A stretch of 64,000 bases of DNA. It comes from Oxytricha trifallax. Taxonomy: Eukaryota > Ciliophora > Spirotrichea > Sporadotrichida > Oxytrichidae. The DNA lies in the NCBI GenBank assembly GCA_000711775.1, contig ARYC01002009.1:25927-89926 (forward strand). Direction: 5' to 3'. Below the pieces are notes generated by a model. The model was given only the letters and a program-made list of their open reading frames with translations, searched no databases and was not told the DNA's origin. Position numbers and translations under genes: made by a program. Shown here one piece after another: positions 1 to 12,599 of this stretch. The stretch's first letter is position 1, and each line of letters opens with the position of its first letter.

Positions 1-52
1 TTGATGTGAGATAAATTTACAAAGTCTTATAATTTAAAATATAAAACTGTCA

Positions 53-690
53 ATTTACAGTTGTAAAGACACTAAATATCTTGTTTAAATCTTGGAAATG
101 TCTGAAGAATATTCTAGTCTTAGGATCATTAATCAAGAGCAAAAGTGTAGATGAAATCAAGTCATATCTTATTCCTTAGAGTGAAAGATCAGTGAGACTT
201 TCAACTAGTAATTTTGTGGCTCCTACATTCGCGGCCACTTCTGGACATGAGGTAACTAAACTTAACAAAGATTCAACTCCTTTCTTTCTCAATTGCACAT
301 CCTCAATGTTTTTAGCAATTGATACCAATATTTAGGCGAAGACAAATGGGAAGTTCTAGGGACTATACTACATCCAAGTATTAATGAATTTTAAGCAAGC
401 CAAGCGTTCCTTGGCAACATTTGCAGACTTGAACTCTCTTTCGATTAAGAAACTGATCAAAATGTGTATCTTTTTATCTTTCATAACAGGCCCTATTTTC
501 TTTGAAATTTTAAGAATTTTCTTCAGAGCTCTGATACAGGACTCTCTTAGAGATCTATCTCGTTCTCTGAGAAGTAAGAGCTTGCGAAATTTAGAGTAAA
601 CTTCCTTATTTGTGAAGAGTTTCTTCAAAACTTTTTTAATGGTCTTTCTATTAGGTTTATAAAATGAAAGCTAAAGACTAAATCATTTTA
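53..690 (-). CDS. Rictor-like (TORC2 subunit) N-terminal fragment
   Basis: Read on the minus strand with TAA/TAG as Gln, an open frame runs from about 690 to a TGA at 52-50. It is helical-repeat-like, with segments such as LRKKGVESLLSLVTSCPEV and TLLLLINDPKTRIFFR. These resemble the N-terminal armadillo-like region of Rictor, the scaffold of TOR complex 2, which normally controls AGC kinases and the cytoskeleton. The segment covers roughly 200 residues, far less than a full Rictor, so the rest must lie outside the window or in other germline segments. The sequence GTAAATTGACAG at the TGA looks like a splice donor, so the TGA may be intronic. The family call is by motif resemblance only; another ARM-repeat protein is possible. 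Confidence 0.6.
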
Positions 691-809
691 TATACAAGTT
701 TTTCAAAAGCTATACATATTTTATAATTAGTTATTAAGGATTGTTACCATAAAGCTCTCAATAATATCGTAGAGCACTTTTGTCTTGTTAGTTAATAATA
801 GTTTAATAA

Positions 810-2301
810 ATGAATCAAAATTTAAATCCTAACTATCAAAGTATGCCTGATTTATATTTGAATGAACTAAATTGTATAAGCAGCACCATAAAGTGGAAAT
901 ATCAGACTATAATAAGTACATTTATTTAAATGGCTGAACAATAAAATGCAAAGATCATGAATAAACTTCTTTTATTTTTGTCGATTTAATTTCCTACATA
1001 CATTAATATAATTAATTTTAAATTCCATATTCCCAAAGATGAGCCTCAACCAGATTATTATGTTTAATAAAATCATTTAATATTATTTTGAGGATGAGGA
1101 CCGAAGAAGACGTGAGCATATGCTTATGGAAGAAGAACGATTGAGAAGAGAAAAAGATGACTTAGATTTTAGATATCAGAAAGAACTCAAGGATAGGCAG
1201 AGAGCTTATAATAATTAAGATATTCCTTTTTCTTAATCAGGTTTTTATTGCTAGTATTGTAACTTATTTATTGTAAAAATTAAATATAAAATTTAAAACA
1301 TTATTAATGATCTTATGAAAACCAGACCAATGGTTTAATACGTAGAGAGAGATGCTTATTTTAAATATAATTTTTCTCAAACATTAGTGGATCATTTACA
1401 AAAAGCCTCTATATAATAATAAAAATGCTGTTAATAATATATAATATCTATAAAGCGAATATAGATACTCAGGAAGTAGATCTCTAGGGACAAATAAATA
1501 ATTTAAAGAAAGAGAATTTCGATGCAGATAAAGAACGCATGTCGACTCTCCTTGAAATAGATTAAGTCAATAGAATTTTGTATGTTTTTAAAAATAACAT
1601 ATGAAAGGTTTTGGGGTTTTGGATAGCAAACTGGGGAAAATTATTTATGAGCTACATTGAAACTTATTATTTTCACATAAATTTAAAATCTAAAGAGGGT
1701 TTTCTTATATCAATTAGATATTTGAGATATTTTAGTTAATGATTAATATGCTTGGTGCTGCATTAAATTTATCTTAATATTTATAAACTAATGTGCTATA
1801 GAATTTTGCAAGATTAAAAGGGCTTTGATGGAGTAAGGAGTAAGTATGTATATTAAACGCTTTTGTGGGACAAATTACTGGATAAGAGGCTTTTCTAAAA
1901 TAAAAGCATCAAAGATATGCCATAGTTACTTGTTGTTATAAATCTTACATACTTATTGTGTATCAGCATATTTGAAACCAGCTGATAAAGACAAGTATCG
2001 ATTGTCTTATTCCTAGATATTAATATAAGTTTTATTAAAAGATGTGTCAATTTTATAACAGCATCAAGTTATAATATATTTCTTTGTCAATATTTAAGAT
2101 AGACTCAACTAGAAGAACACGAGTAGACTGAATTATTACGAGTAACGCGTGAAATAACCAGAATTTGAATTGGACTTTTTAGACAAGGAAATAATGAAAT
2201 CCACTAAGAAATTCGAGGATGCTTAATATGCCCCCTCTAGGTATGGAGGTCTTATAAGTGGAGAGCATCAGAAAAATTACTCATCAACTTTCAAATATTG
2301 A
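810..2301 (+). CDS. coiled-coil protein, split by IESs
   Basis: ATG at 810 opens MNQNLNPNYQSMPDLY. Later segments at about 1040-1220, 1480-1570 and 2105-2301 are rich in Glu, Arg, Lys and Gln, with heptad-like stretches such as RRRREHMLMEEERLRREK, so a coiled coil is likely. The last segment ends in TGA at 2299-2301 after HQKNYSSTFKY. AT-rich gaps between the segments contain TGA in the coding frame and behave as IESs or introns. One (1062-1086) is resolved exactly; the others are not. I do not recognise the family; it could be a cytoskeletal or ciliary coiled-coil protein. Confidence 0.65.
1062..1086. other. 25-bp IES with pointer TATTAT
   Basis: TATTAT occurs at 1056-1061 and 1081-1086. 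Deleting 1062-1086 joins the frame as DEPQPDYYFEDEDRRRR, linking a Pro/Asp stretch directly to the coiled-coil segment. The deleted 25 bp are pure AT-rich filler. The frame restoration is seen directly; programmed elimination is inferred. Confidence 0.75.
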
Positions 2302-2801
2302 CTATAAGCAGTTATAAAAGATTAATGTGATTGAATATATAGGCTAATAATGCTTTTGATATGATATTTCAATGATATATTTAAATAAAATTGTAGTATT
2401 AAAAATAATGAATCTAAAGAATAAATTCAATAAATTCAATAATCAACATCATTATCTAATATTAACACTCATATAATTATTTAAATATTGATTTTCATTA
2501 TAAAATTTAGTACTATTTAATTAGATTTTTAATGCAATGCTAGATTTAATTTAAATAATAAAAATAAATTTAATCAAAATACAAACTTTGTAAATATATA
2601 TAACAGTTATATCTCATCTAATTTTAATTTGATTCTTATTTTAAAATGAAAATATAAAATTTTGATAATCTCTTTTTTAAATATTTGATTTACTTTAATT
2701 TTTATGTATTATTTGATTTTCAGTTTTTTGGTTCGTACAAAAGCTTTCTGTTTTGACTTTTAACATGACCTTGCTACGACCGCTTTTCCCTATCTTTTCT
2801 T

Positions 2802-5150
2802 TCAAAGAACACATTTGATAAAGTGGCTCTTCGATTAAAGTTGACTGTATTTTAGTTTTAAAAACCTGTGCTCATCTTCTTCAATGTCAAGCTTTTGTTA
2901 AAAAACAAAATGAAACATGATAATATTTTAGTAGTTTCTTGAGGGTGAGTTCTTAAGGAGCGTTTAAGACTTTCTATAAAGAGAGTTTATTTTAGAATCA
3001 TTTCCATCACTCTCTTCATATTAAGAAACCTCAAAACCAATTTTTCCTTTTTTCTTTCGTTCTTTCTCCTCATACTTCTCTCTTATCTTAACACTTTTGT
3101 ATTTAGGCGATGGACTATCCCTGTCCCTTATCATATCTATAATTTTGCTGACAACTTCATGCTTTTAATTATGCATTCGAATTTTCTTCTCCAACTTGCG
3201 CTTCATGTCAATCCAATCTTCCTTGACTCTTATAAATCTATCGTTACCCTCTCCATCTTAAGTGTCTTGAATCATGAAAGCCTGCATCATTAATGAAGGT
3301 TAGTAGACCACGGTAGACCTTCTTTAATATTAAGAGAAGAGCTAATCTATATTTTTGGCAGCACTCAACCTTTGTCCCTTGTTATAAAAGGGATCTTATT
3401 TTTCTAGAACTTGGCTTGAAAGATCGTTATTTTCAACTTTTTTAGTTGGCAATACCTTATTCGTAGTTTTCTCTTTACTTTTTTATTGTTTAATTCTCAA
3501 GTCTTTTTCCTTCTCTTGCCGTTCTTGTTTAATCAATTGATAGTTGCTATTGTATTCTTATTAATAATAAAAATTAAGATTTAGGAAAAACTAAATTCTT
3601 GCTTTGTCTTTTCTACATCGATTTTCTTGGCATTTTCCTTAATTTCTTCTTGCTTCTATATTTGAATTAGTTTTTACTATTTGATTAGGGTTTTTAACCG
3701 AGTTCTATCTTGCTGCAGGGATTCACTCTATGTCATCTTTTTATTTTACTAAAGTGCTCTATTGACTTAGGGCTGTATTATATCAGACATAAAATCAGCA
3801 GTCAGCTTTTTGACATCCCCAGCCATGTATGCATTTTTAAACTTCTGATACTTTTTCTGCTCTCTAAAATCAGATGTGAAGATTTGAAATAGAGGCATGC
3901 CATCTTTGCATCTCACTGCAGGGTCAGGTAGAACAACTACTTAGTTTTTTGCAAGCATTTTGTAAAGGTCTCTCAACCTAAGCTAGTATTTCTTTTCCTT
4001 CAAGAAATCACTGTCGTGCTAGTTATATTGATAGTGAAAGGGCATTTATTCAAAATCGAGCTCTGAAGGTACAATATCCTTGCTGTTTGAATTTTCATTT
4101 GAAGAAATATAATCGTCATCGTCTGAATCTATTGAAATGTCAGAATCTGAAGTTAGGGAGTCACTAGACAATTCCCCTCCATTTAGATTTTTGTTTTTTC
4201 GCTTGATAAGACTTCACAGAAATTTCGTAGTGTCCTTCTTTTGTGATTGCTTAAGCTAATCTTTCAAAAATCCTCCCTTAATTCTATTCATCTAAGCACT
4301 ACCTAGCTTATTCTGCATAGAAAATGATTGCAAGTAAGACTTGAATTTGTTTCGAGTGTCATTGTAAGCCTTGACTTCTTGCTCTTTGACTTATTCAATC
4401 GTCAACTACTTACTGTCTTTTTCTTCTGGAATTTCTTTCTCATTACTTTACAAAAAGGCTCTATTCATTTATTCCCTTGAGTTAATGTTTTGAGTTTAAT
4501 ATATGTGTTTTTAAGTCAAATACCCTCTTGGACCTGAACTGGACTTGATTTTTGTGTTTCTAGACTAATTTAAGAGGTCTTAATTGGTATTTAGTTGAAA
4601 ACTTTATCCTATATTATTATTGACTTCATAGCTTCTTTGCTTGTCCATGCACCGCAGTCGTAGTTGTTAAGAAATTAAATTTTATCTATCAGCTTTAGAT
4701 GAGGTAATCTATTAAAATTTAGAATTCAAAGACTCTTTCTGAAACACGTCTGAACTTATAGTTTTGTAGAAATTTCCATGTGTCGCAAACATATTCTCAA
4801 CGACTGATTTGATTTTCAGTTCTCTTTGACTATTTGAAGATTTCTCCTCATACCTAAAATTAAAAATAAACCTTGGTTTTGAGAACTTATTCATCTTAAT
4901 TTTTTTCATTTAATTCCCTAGAATATTATTGTACTATGGATTGCTGCTTTAATTTAAATTTGATTGATTCGTCATGCTCAAGTCTATATATGAACTCTCT
5001 ATATTTTTCTAGGTTAAGTTGGTGGCTGCATTAGAAGTACTGAAACCATTTCCATTTCTTGAGTATACTCGACTATTTCTAGTTTTATTTAATTTGAGTT
5101 AAAGTTTATGAGATATTGATTGAGGGGCAATTAGGTTTTATTATTGCTGT
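2802..5150 (-). CDS. Lys/Glu/Ser-rich protein of unknown function
   Basis: The minus strand is open from about 5150 to TGA at 2804-2802, with many TAA/TAG Gln codons. The N-terminal part is Asn/Ser/Gln-rich (STSNAATNLTQKNIESSYID). The middle is charged and coiled-coil-like (KQEEIKENAKKID, QLIKQERQEKEKDLRIKQ). The C-terminal third is basic and charged (RVKEDWIDMKRKLEKKIRMH). Two frame changes occur: one near 3590 is solved by a 41-bp IES, and another near 3750-3800 is unresolved. The start codon is not certain; an upstream segment may sup­ply it. No known domain is recognised. Confidence 0.6.
3560..3600. other. 41-bp IES with pointer ATTCTT
   Basis: ATTCTT is present at 3554-3559 and 3595-3600. 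On the minus strand the frame reaches KTKQEF and then shifts. Deleting 3560-3600 gives VEKTKQEYNSNYQLIKQER in one frame. The segment is 41 bp, not a multiple of three, which explains the frame change. Confidence 0.7.
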
Positions 5151-5580
5151 CCAATATTTTAACATTATAATTACACAAAATTTGACAATATATTAATCAA
5201 TAAAATTTTGTATAATCATATTTTGCTTTGGGGGTGATTAAGTCATTTATAATTATTTGAATGAATTTTAAAATGTTTCATTTACAGGAGTAATAAATGT
5301 ATTGCTATTTATTTGCACCAAGGAATCATTAAAATTGGAGTAGTTTAGTTTCAATTGCCTTGACTATTTTTTAATGAGAAAATTTGGAGTGTATTGTTTC
5401 TAAATACTAGATTGTTACATACTTAATAAATTATAAAACAACCTGGAAAATATTATATTTAATCATTACTTTAATTTGCTTATTAATTCGGTGTCATTTA
5501 ATAATAATAAGAAGATATTGGAGTAATATATTTACTTAAATTAAAAATAAGTTTACTATAGTGTTAAATAATTGAAATTA
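5151..5580. other. intergenic AT-rich spacer
   Basis: No coding segment, repeat or RNA gene is visible between the divergent genes on either side. It probably includes the subtelomeric ends of two nanochromosomes plus eliminated spacer. Confidence 0.5.
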
Positions 5581-8500
5581 ATGGATAACCTAGATTTACA
5601 AAACTCTTCTGCATATTCTGCAACTCAGTAAAATATTTTAAGGTATCTTATAGAGGGTTTTATGAATTTATTTAATGTTTACACTTAAAATTTTACATCA
5701 ATATCTATAGTCAGCATGCTCTAAGTTTAGAGAAGTCAGGATCACTGTTAAGTAACAAATATCAGGATCCTTATTGGACTCTTGTTAATCTCCAAGATTG
5801 CTTCAAAGTAATAAAATCAAAGTTATAATTAGTTTAAGTGATAACCCCTATTAATATAGATAATGACAGAGACTGTAGGCGGGTACCCATTTATTTCGCA
5901 GAAGACAGATGATGGAAATGAAAAATCAAAAGTTTTGATTATTGATAAAAAGACAGTCGATGTCATCGAAAAAGGGGGGGTCTAAGTCGGTGCAAAAATT
6001 TTTTCAAAATCCTAAGTCGGTGCAAAATTTTTTTCGCAAAAACATCAAAAATCCCTAAGTCGGTGCATGATCAATTTTTGACATTATTGATATATTTTAT
6101 CATCCTACCCCACATAAAAAGTATCATTATTAACTAAAATTTATGTCTCAGCTTCTGAATCGAACTCCTTCATTAAATTTCGATCATAGGACACTTATAA
6201 TATTATTACAAAAATATTTTTTCTCTGTGACAGATATTTGTTTAAGTAAAATAAAAAAATATTATTTCATATTTTAATATCTAATTGGTCTGTAAGTAAC
6301 AAAATTGGGGATTAAGAACATCTTAATTATTCGCTAAATTTAATTATAATAAAAATTAAAAAAATAGTACATATTGATTAAAGTATTTAAAAAAAGACAA
6401 TTAATTGAGTCAATGGTTTTTATCTTAATTAAATTTAGCGAATAATTAAGATGTTCTTAATCCCCAATTTTGTTACTTACTGACCAATTAGATATTAAAA
6501 TATGAAATAATATTTTTTTATTTTACCTAAACAAATATCTGTCACAGAGAAAAAATATTTTGTAATAATATTATAAGTGTCCTATGATCAAAATTTAATG
6601 AAGGAGTTCGATTCAGAAGCTGAGACATAAATTTTAGTTAATAATGATACTTTTTATGTGGGGCAGGATGATAAAATATATCAATAATGTCAAAAATTGA
6701 TCATGCACCGACTTAGGGATTTTGATGTTTTTGAGAAAAAAAATTTTGCACCGACTTAGGATTTTGAAAAATTTTTTGCACCGACTTAGACCCCCCCGAA
6801 AAAGGTACATATTTTATCACATGCAAGATATATTTAATCTCATTTAATTTAATTAATGTCCTATTTTTAGACTATGAATACTCTGATTAACTTCAAAGCA
6901 GTCGCCCAGTTTATTTCTGTGGAATTATCGGAATCATAAATATCATGGACTACAACTTCTTGGCAGTAATAACTGAGAAAGAATATGCAGGACAAATTAA
7001 TGGTTAAACAATTTACTTAATAAAAACCACGTTAATGATTCCATTTTCAGAGAATATATATCCCAGTTAATAATGTAAACGCTAGAAACTTAACAATTTG
7101 ATTGATGGAGTTAAAAAGTTGTTGACTACAGGTTTTTATTTCTCTTATTATGCAGACATTACTTAAAATAGGAAACATGTAATAAAGAAATGCAATTTTT
7201 AAGATTTCAAAGCTGCAGATTAGACCCCTGACAAAGAAATACAGAAGGTAGAAAATGGAGATTCAAGATATATATGGAATCATCAAATATGTTTGGACTT
7301 CACTTATCATCATGTTGACAGCAGATGGACAGTTAATTTGATTCAAGGCTATGTAGGTTATCATAAATACACTTATGAAGGAGCGTCAATCGAAACTCTG
7401 CTAATTTCAAGTAGAAATAAAGCATTAAGTCTATATATTAAAATTGTAAAATCAATAAGCCTATCTTGGATTTCCAACACACTTCTCTTAAACAATATGT
7501 TTTTTCCAGCCCTCATCATCAACTGGAAACACATTTTCCTTACAGAGTTAACATTTTACAGCACCATTAGGTCTTGGTCTTATACAATCATGACTATTAA
7601 ACTCATCAACTCTCCAAACCCCTTTACACTTTGAACATAGTTTATAGTCTTCACTTCTTTCGCATTCCTCAAGCAAATGCTCGTTAAGTGTAGAGATTTC
7701 GATAACTTGGCCACATTCCCAACATTAAGCAAGCATAAGGCATTCTTTCCAATAATGAATATCAAGTGACTCATCATTAAATTCTTCATCGAATCTTCCA
7801 CAGAATCCACAAGTCTGTTCTTCTGGATGCCCTCCATGATTTTGTTGTTTTTAACCTTTGTTGTTTGCTGCTTATTTTTTAATATTTGCTTAGCCAGAAC
7901 TAGGTCCCCCTCCAAAGCCTCCGCCTCCGTAGTTTTAGTCATCTTCTTCATCATCATCTTGTTAAGGTTACTTTTTAGAATTTACAGCAGCTCCTTTCTT
8001 AACTGGTTTCCCGTGTGGGTTTATATTTGTGGTAATTGTTTCTTTTGGTACATTATTATTTAACTGTACACCTTAACCACCATCCACTTCCTAGAACGAT
8101 GCCTCTAACTATTCTAGTTAAGCTGGCCTAAGTCCTGTAAGATGCTTTTTAATCTCTGGGCCCATATATCTATAAATCTCTGTCATGCATCTATAAGCCA
8201 CATTTCTCACGTCTTACAGTTGATGTTGAACTCCCTTTAAAGAAAACAGGACGCTAGCTTTTAGTTAATCAGGTTGGAACTCAATAGCTTATAGCAATTT
8301 AAGCAATAGAGAGTATTTTCCGATAATATGCTTATTTGACATCATGGTTTTCTTAGAGTCTTTTGATTAAGTAGCCCCAGGAGGTCTTGTCAAAACATTT
8401 ATAACAACTTAGCTGCCAAATGCTGGATGTTCTGCCATAGCTAAAAGTGCATCTTCCCCGCTTGTTCTAATCTTAATTAAATTATCTCCTAATTTTTCAA

Positions 8501-11500
8501 CTAAACTTGATATAATTGGATCAGTGTATGATTAGAGTTCACCTTTCAAGCCAGCATTTACAAACATTTATTAGATAAAAATTGAAAAATTTATAGCAAA
8601 TTTTATATTTTTAATAAATTTTGGATATACATTAAGAATAGGTTTGAGGTTTCTGCACAAGTTTGTTAAGAATTACATGGATCTTTAAGCAACTTAGGCC
8701 ATTTTATCTCCTACTGTATATCTGACTACTCCAATACCATTAACAAAGGCTTTTCCTTCATTCATACCTCCTTCATTAAGAATCATATTTTCGATATTGT
8801 TAACTCCTTCTTCTCTAAGTTACCAAGTTTTTGAGAAGATCTTTTTGACATCATCAGGCTCAAAAACAGCCATCATAGGCTGAGCTTAAATGACTCTATC
8901 ACCAGTAAGTTCTTCTGCCTCTTTGCTCTCTTCATGGCCAGGTTCATATTCTTAAGGCATGCTATTTTTCCCTTTTTATTAGTTCATTGCAGGAATTACT
9001 TGGTCATCAATATCTATGGGGCCTTTCTAAACTTCTCTTTCAAAGTCTAATTCTGAAGTTTTTCTGTTATTTATTGGGAGTTAAAATCCACTGTTCATTT
9101 TGTTAGATGGCAGTTGATTTTTAATTGAATGAGGGCTTGTATCATTATCAATGTCTGGTGATTACATCCTCTATCTTGATGGTTTTCCCATTCCTCCTAT
9201 ATTAATCTTTGAGTTCATCTCTTCTTCAAGGGAAGTGGCCATATTAGGAGTGGCTTTATTGAATCCTCCAAAGTTTTATTGTGAAGAATTAAATTAAGGT
9301 GCCTAATTCTATTACATTTAGGTTTGTCTCATTTATGAATAGGGATCCTGCATTTTTTAAATGATACCTTCAAGCCAAGGGTTGTATGAGGCTTCCTTAA
9401 GTTTCTCAATTTCAATTTTTATAATTTTAGCTGCATCATAATCTTCATTCATAGTAGCCATTCTTTTTCTATCATCAAGTTGTTAAATGTGAATTCCAAC
9501 ACTTCTCAGCCTTTCTATCCCCTCTTTAATTTACTTGGCCTCATCAAAATTTTCGCTATTGACAGCTTTATCTTTTGCTTATTCAAGCAACTTAATTTTT
9601 CCTAGAATTGCAGGATCTATGCTGCTCTCATAATCATTTTGACCTCCCCTTTTTGATTAAGATGAACTAGGCATTCCCATTCTATCACCATCATTATACC
9701 CTAATTCTTAGGGTGGACTTTAAATATGATGTGCACCTATACAATTCAATGCTACTAATCCAATTTGATTGAAAACATTGAAATTATTCAGATGGCATTT
9801 ATGGAAAATTAACTTCAAAATAACTGCAAGTGAGTCAACATAAACTGACTTAAGCTCTCTCGCTTAGAAACCGCTTCTTTCATTAGGATCTAAACTAAGA
9901 TATCCTAATCTTTTGTATTGAATCTCCGAGAGAGCAACTTAGCTACTTAATGCTTAGGTCCCTTGTGGGAGATAAGTAAATAGTTCTATTCTTGAGGCTA
10001 TCTTAGCTTAATGTGAAAGGAATTGAAGTTGCTTAAGCTTGACAACATTTGGGAATTGTACAATAATTTCTTGAGGGTACTCACAAAACTTCTACGACTA
10101 CCACCCTCTAGAGTTTGGAGTAGGATCTAAAAGTTCAGTTACAGGGTATTCAGGATCTTCTCCGCTGCAGTAGATTACTCTATATTTTAGCTTTACCAAG
10201 TTCTACTAAGCTGCTTATGTTTATTGCTACTAAGCAGAGGAAAGAGGGGTGTTGCCTCCATAATTTTATTGATAAGTTTATTGCTAATACTATGTGTTAT
10301 TGCTATAAGTGGTTTGATTCGGGGTTCCTCCCATCAACATGTTATTTTAAGGTCTTTGCATTTTTTTCAAATTTAAAATTATTATTTTGAATCCATTTAT
10401 GGGAACAAATATATGCTATTTCCATTTGTATGCTAATCTCAAGAAGAATGCATGCCTAGTCTGGAATAAAGTCTTATACGACAGGGCTAGATGATGAAGG
10501 AAATTGCGCTAATTATGTGGAGACTCAAAAAATGTAATATTGAATTTATTTATTGATGTGCAATTAAGAATAGTAAACTCTATTTAACTTTTTTTACAAC
10601 TTATTATTTTCATGAGCTATTAAACTGAAGTTATCCTTACATGTAACAATAGCCAATATTCCTTTGTTCAATCTAGAGGTACAGTCCCGATATTTTGGCA
10701 ATTTAAGCAAACTAAATCCAAAATAGTATTTTCAAGGGACAGAGGCTCCACTTTGTACCCTTTGATGACCCACATTTCAAAGATCTTGGATAACTACAAC
10801 AAGCTAATATTTTTGAATTTATTGAGTAGAAATGAAACATGGGAAAGTAATCTCAAGGCTGAATACTAAGAAATGTTTCAAATTGTTCAGGATGATAGAA
10901 TTAGAAATGTAAACTATGAGTTCAATGCTGAAGTGCAAAATGATGTAAGAAAAGAATTGTAGTGTTTATAAATTTGATTATAGTTCAGGAAACTTAATAA
11001 GATCATTGAAAGTCTAGATCAGCAAGGAAATTACCAAATAGACTTTTCACTGATTGATTTATAAGAAAATTTAATCCTTATGGAATAGAAAGGATTGATA
11101 AGAACTTAATGCGTGGATAGCTCAGATAGATCCAATATTGCATAATATAAAATTGCATTAACTGCACTTCACATAATTTAGGAGTAACTTCAGTAAAATG
11201 CAAGTTTCATGCAACTTTTTACTGAGTAATCAGGGATATATTAATCTTTCATAAGACTTTGGCAAGAAAATGGCAAATAGTTGTCGCTTTAGTACTAGCT
11301 AAAGAAACCTCTGATCAGATTGATATAGAAATAAGTTAAGAAAAGCGGTATTATGAGCTCATTAACAAAAATGAAAAAAGGCGTTAAGACCTATTTCAAT
11401 AATGCTACTTAAGAGAGACTTATTCATGAAAGTATCAAAGTTTTAACATATAGACATCCATGCTAAAAGATATATGGGATCAGAGAGAGACTATAGAAAA

Positions 11501-12531
11501 TCTTGAATAGAAATCATGAGAAGTACAGTTAGCAAAAGAATCTTAAGATTCTCTTATTCACTTGGAATTGTGCAGGAGAAGCCCCAAGTCATGAGTTGAA
11601 TCTAAATAATATTATTTTACCTGAAGATAGAGAAGCTCTCCCGGATTTGATTGTTATAGGACTTCAAGAGATAGTAAAACTTAATGCGAAGTCTGTATTT
11701 AAAGGCAAGAATAAGGAAAGAAACTAAATGTGGATAGATATGATCAGCTAGCACTTACAAAAAAGTGCTAATTATGTATGCTTATAGACTAGAGCTATGG
11801 TTGGCTGTTTTATATTGCTTTTTTCAAAGTAAGATCTTAAGAATTGCTTCAGTAATATAAGAACTTCAAAAGTAAAAACAGGTTTTGGTGGAAATGGAGG
11901 GAACAAAGGCTGTGTATCAATAAGATTTGACTTGCATGATTCCAGTTTCGTATTTATGAACTGTCATTTAGCGAGTCATCAAAGTAAGGTTCAAGAGAGA
12001 CTAGATGATTTAAAGAACATTAAGAGCAAGCTCTATGACAACTCAGATAAATATCATGATTTTTCATTGAAAAAACATGATTATAACTTCCTTTTGGGTG
12101 ACTTAAATTTTAGAATAGACTTACCAAAAGAAGTGGCTGAGCAGCATATCGAACAATGTGATTTTGCTTCACTTTGGTGCAATGATCAATTATTGATTTG
12201 CAAACAAATTGATCCAATTCTTATGAATTACTCAGAAGGAGAGCTCAATTTCAATCCATCTTACAAGTACGACAAAGGTTCTAATCAATATGATACTTCG
12301 AAAAAACAGAGAGCACCAGCTTGGTGTGATAGAATCTTATATAGAAAACCCCAAAACCCACAAAGCTTTTTACAGTTACTTCATTATGGCAGAAAGGAAA
12401 GTTTGTTTTCAGATCATAGGCCTGTATTTGCCATTTTCAAGTGCTCTGTTATAATAGTTGATAAAGTTAAAAGATCAGAAATTGAATAAGAACTGCTCAA
12501 AGACATTAACTACCCCCATTTATTATTCTGA
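5581..12531 (+). CDS. synaptojanin-like phosphoinositide phosphatase (Sac1 + 5-phosphatase)
   Basis: Predicted to remove phosphates from phosphoinositides on membranes. It begins at ATG 5581. GT-AG introns are seen at 5643-5710, 5808-5859 and 6805-6870, with another likely near 10535-10635. Sac1 features are VYFCGIIGIIN, KKLLTTGFYFSYYADIT, SFVQSRGTVPIFW and the CX5R site CVDSSDRS near 11110. The inositol 5-phosphatase half (11550-12450) shows FTWNCAGE, GLQEI, GDLNFRI, PAWCDRIL and SDHRPV. It ends at TGA 12529-12531. The Sac part is broken by a palindromic transposon (5974-6797) and by a 3-kb IES holding CEP104 (7417-10448). With both removed, the frame continues. The N-terminal Sac1 part followed by 5-phosphatase is the synaptojanin order. 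Confidence 0.92.
5974..6797. mobile_element. 824-bp palindromic MITE-like element in the synaptojanin gene
   Basis: Almost the whole element is an inverted repeat. The left arm is about 5974-6357 and the right arm about 6415-6797, with few mismatches around a loop of about 60 bp. The ends are G7/C7 followed by TCTAAGTCGGTGC, and CTAAGTCGGTGCA occurs three times per arm. GAAAAA flanks it at 5968-5973 and 6798-6803, a likely 6-bp target duplication (up to 8 bp if the G tract is shared). Removing the element and one copy restores VIEK and then an intron donor. No ORF is present, so it is non-autonomous. Confidence 0.88.
7417..10448. other. 3.03-kb IES enclosing a complete CEP104 gene, pointer AGAA
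   Basis: The Sac1 frame reaches LLISSR at 7415, then is interrupted, and resumes at 10449 as MHAQSGIKSYTTGLDDEGN. AGAA occurs at 7413-7416 and 10445-10448. Joining there gives LLISSRMHAQSGIKSYTTG in frame, matching the ISRRSR..AGTR region of Sac1 phosphatases. The pointer is short and alternative positions a few bases away cannot be excluded. The order and nesting are clear from the coding content. Confidence 0.8.
7452..10361 (-). CDS. CEP104: CEP104 homologue (centriole/cilium tip protein)
   Basis: One minus-strand frame runs from ATG 10361 to TGA 7454-7452, about 970 codons with TAA/TAG as Gln. The N-terminal jelly-roll-like domain shows FCEYPQEIIVQFPNV, RLGYLSLDPNE and GFQARELKSVYVDS, as in CEP104. 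A charged helix follows (residues about 240-330), then a helical TOG-like region. The C-terminal zinc fingers include CGFCG, LDIHYWKECLML and CWECGQVIEIS, ending near CKENVFP. CEP104 binds tubulin and acts at centriole distal ends and ciliary tips. The frame seems intact without obvious IESs. The whole gene lies inside an IES of the synaptojanin gene on the opposite strand, leaving only about 35-90 bp on each side. Confidence 0.93.
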
Positions 12532-12599
12532 TTCTTAGTTATTTATTTGTAGAATAGATGTGTAATTTTAATGGTTAAATACATTATATTTATAATGAT

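Noticed and set aside
11108-11135. tRNA-like string (GCGTGGATAGCTCAGAT)
   Set aside because: It encodes the Sac1 catalytic loop CVDSSDRS in the correct frame, and no cloverleaf can be completed.
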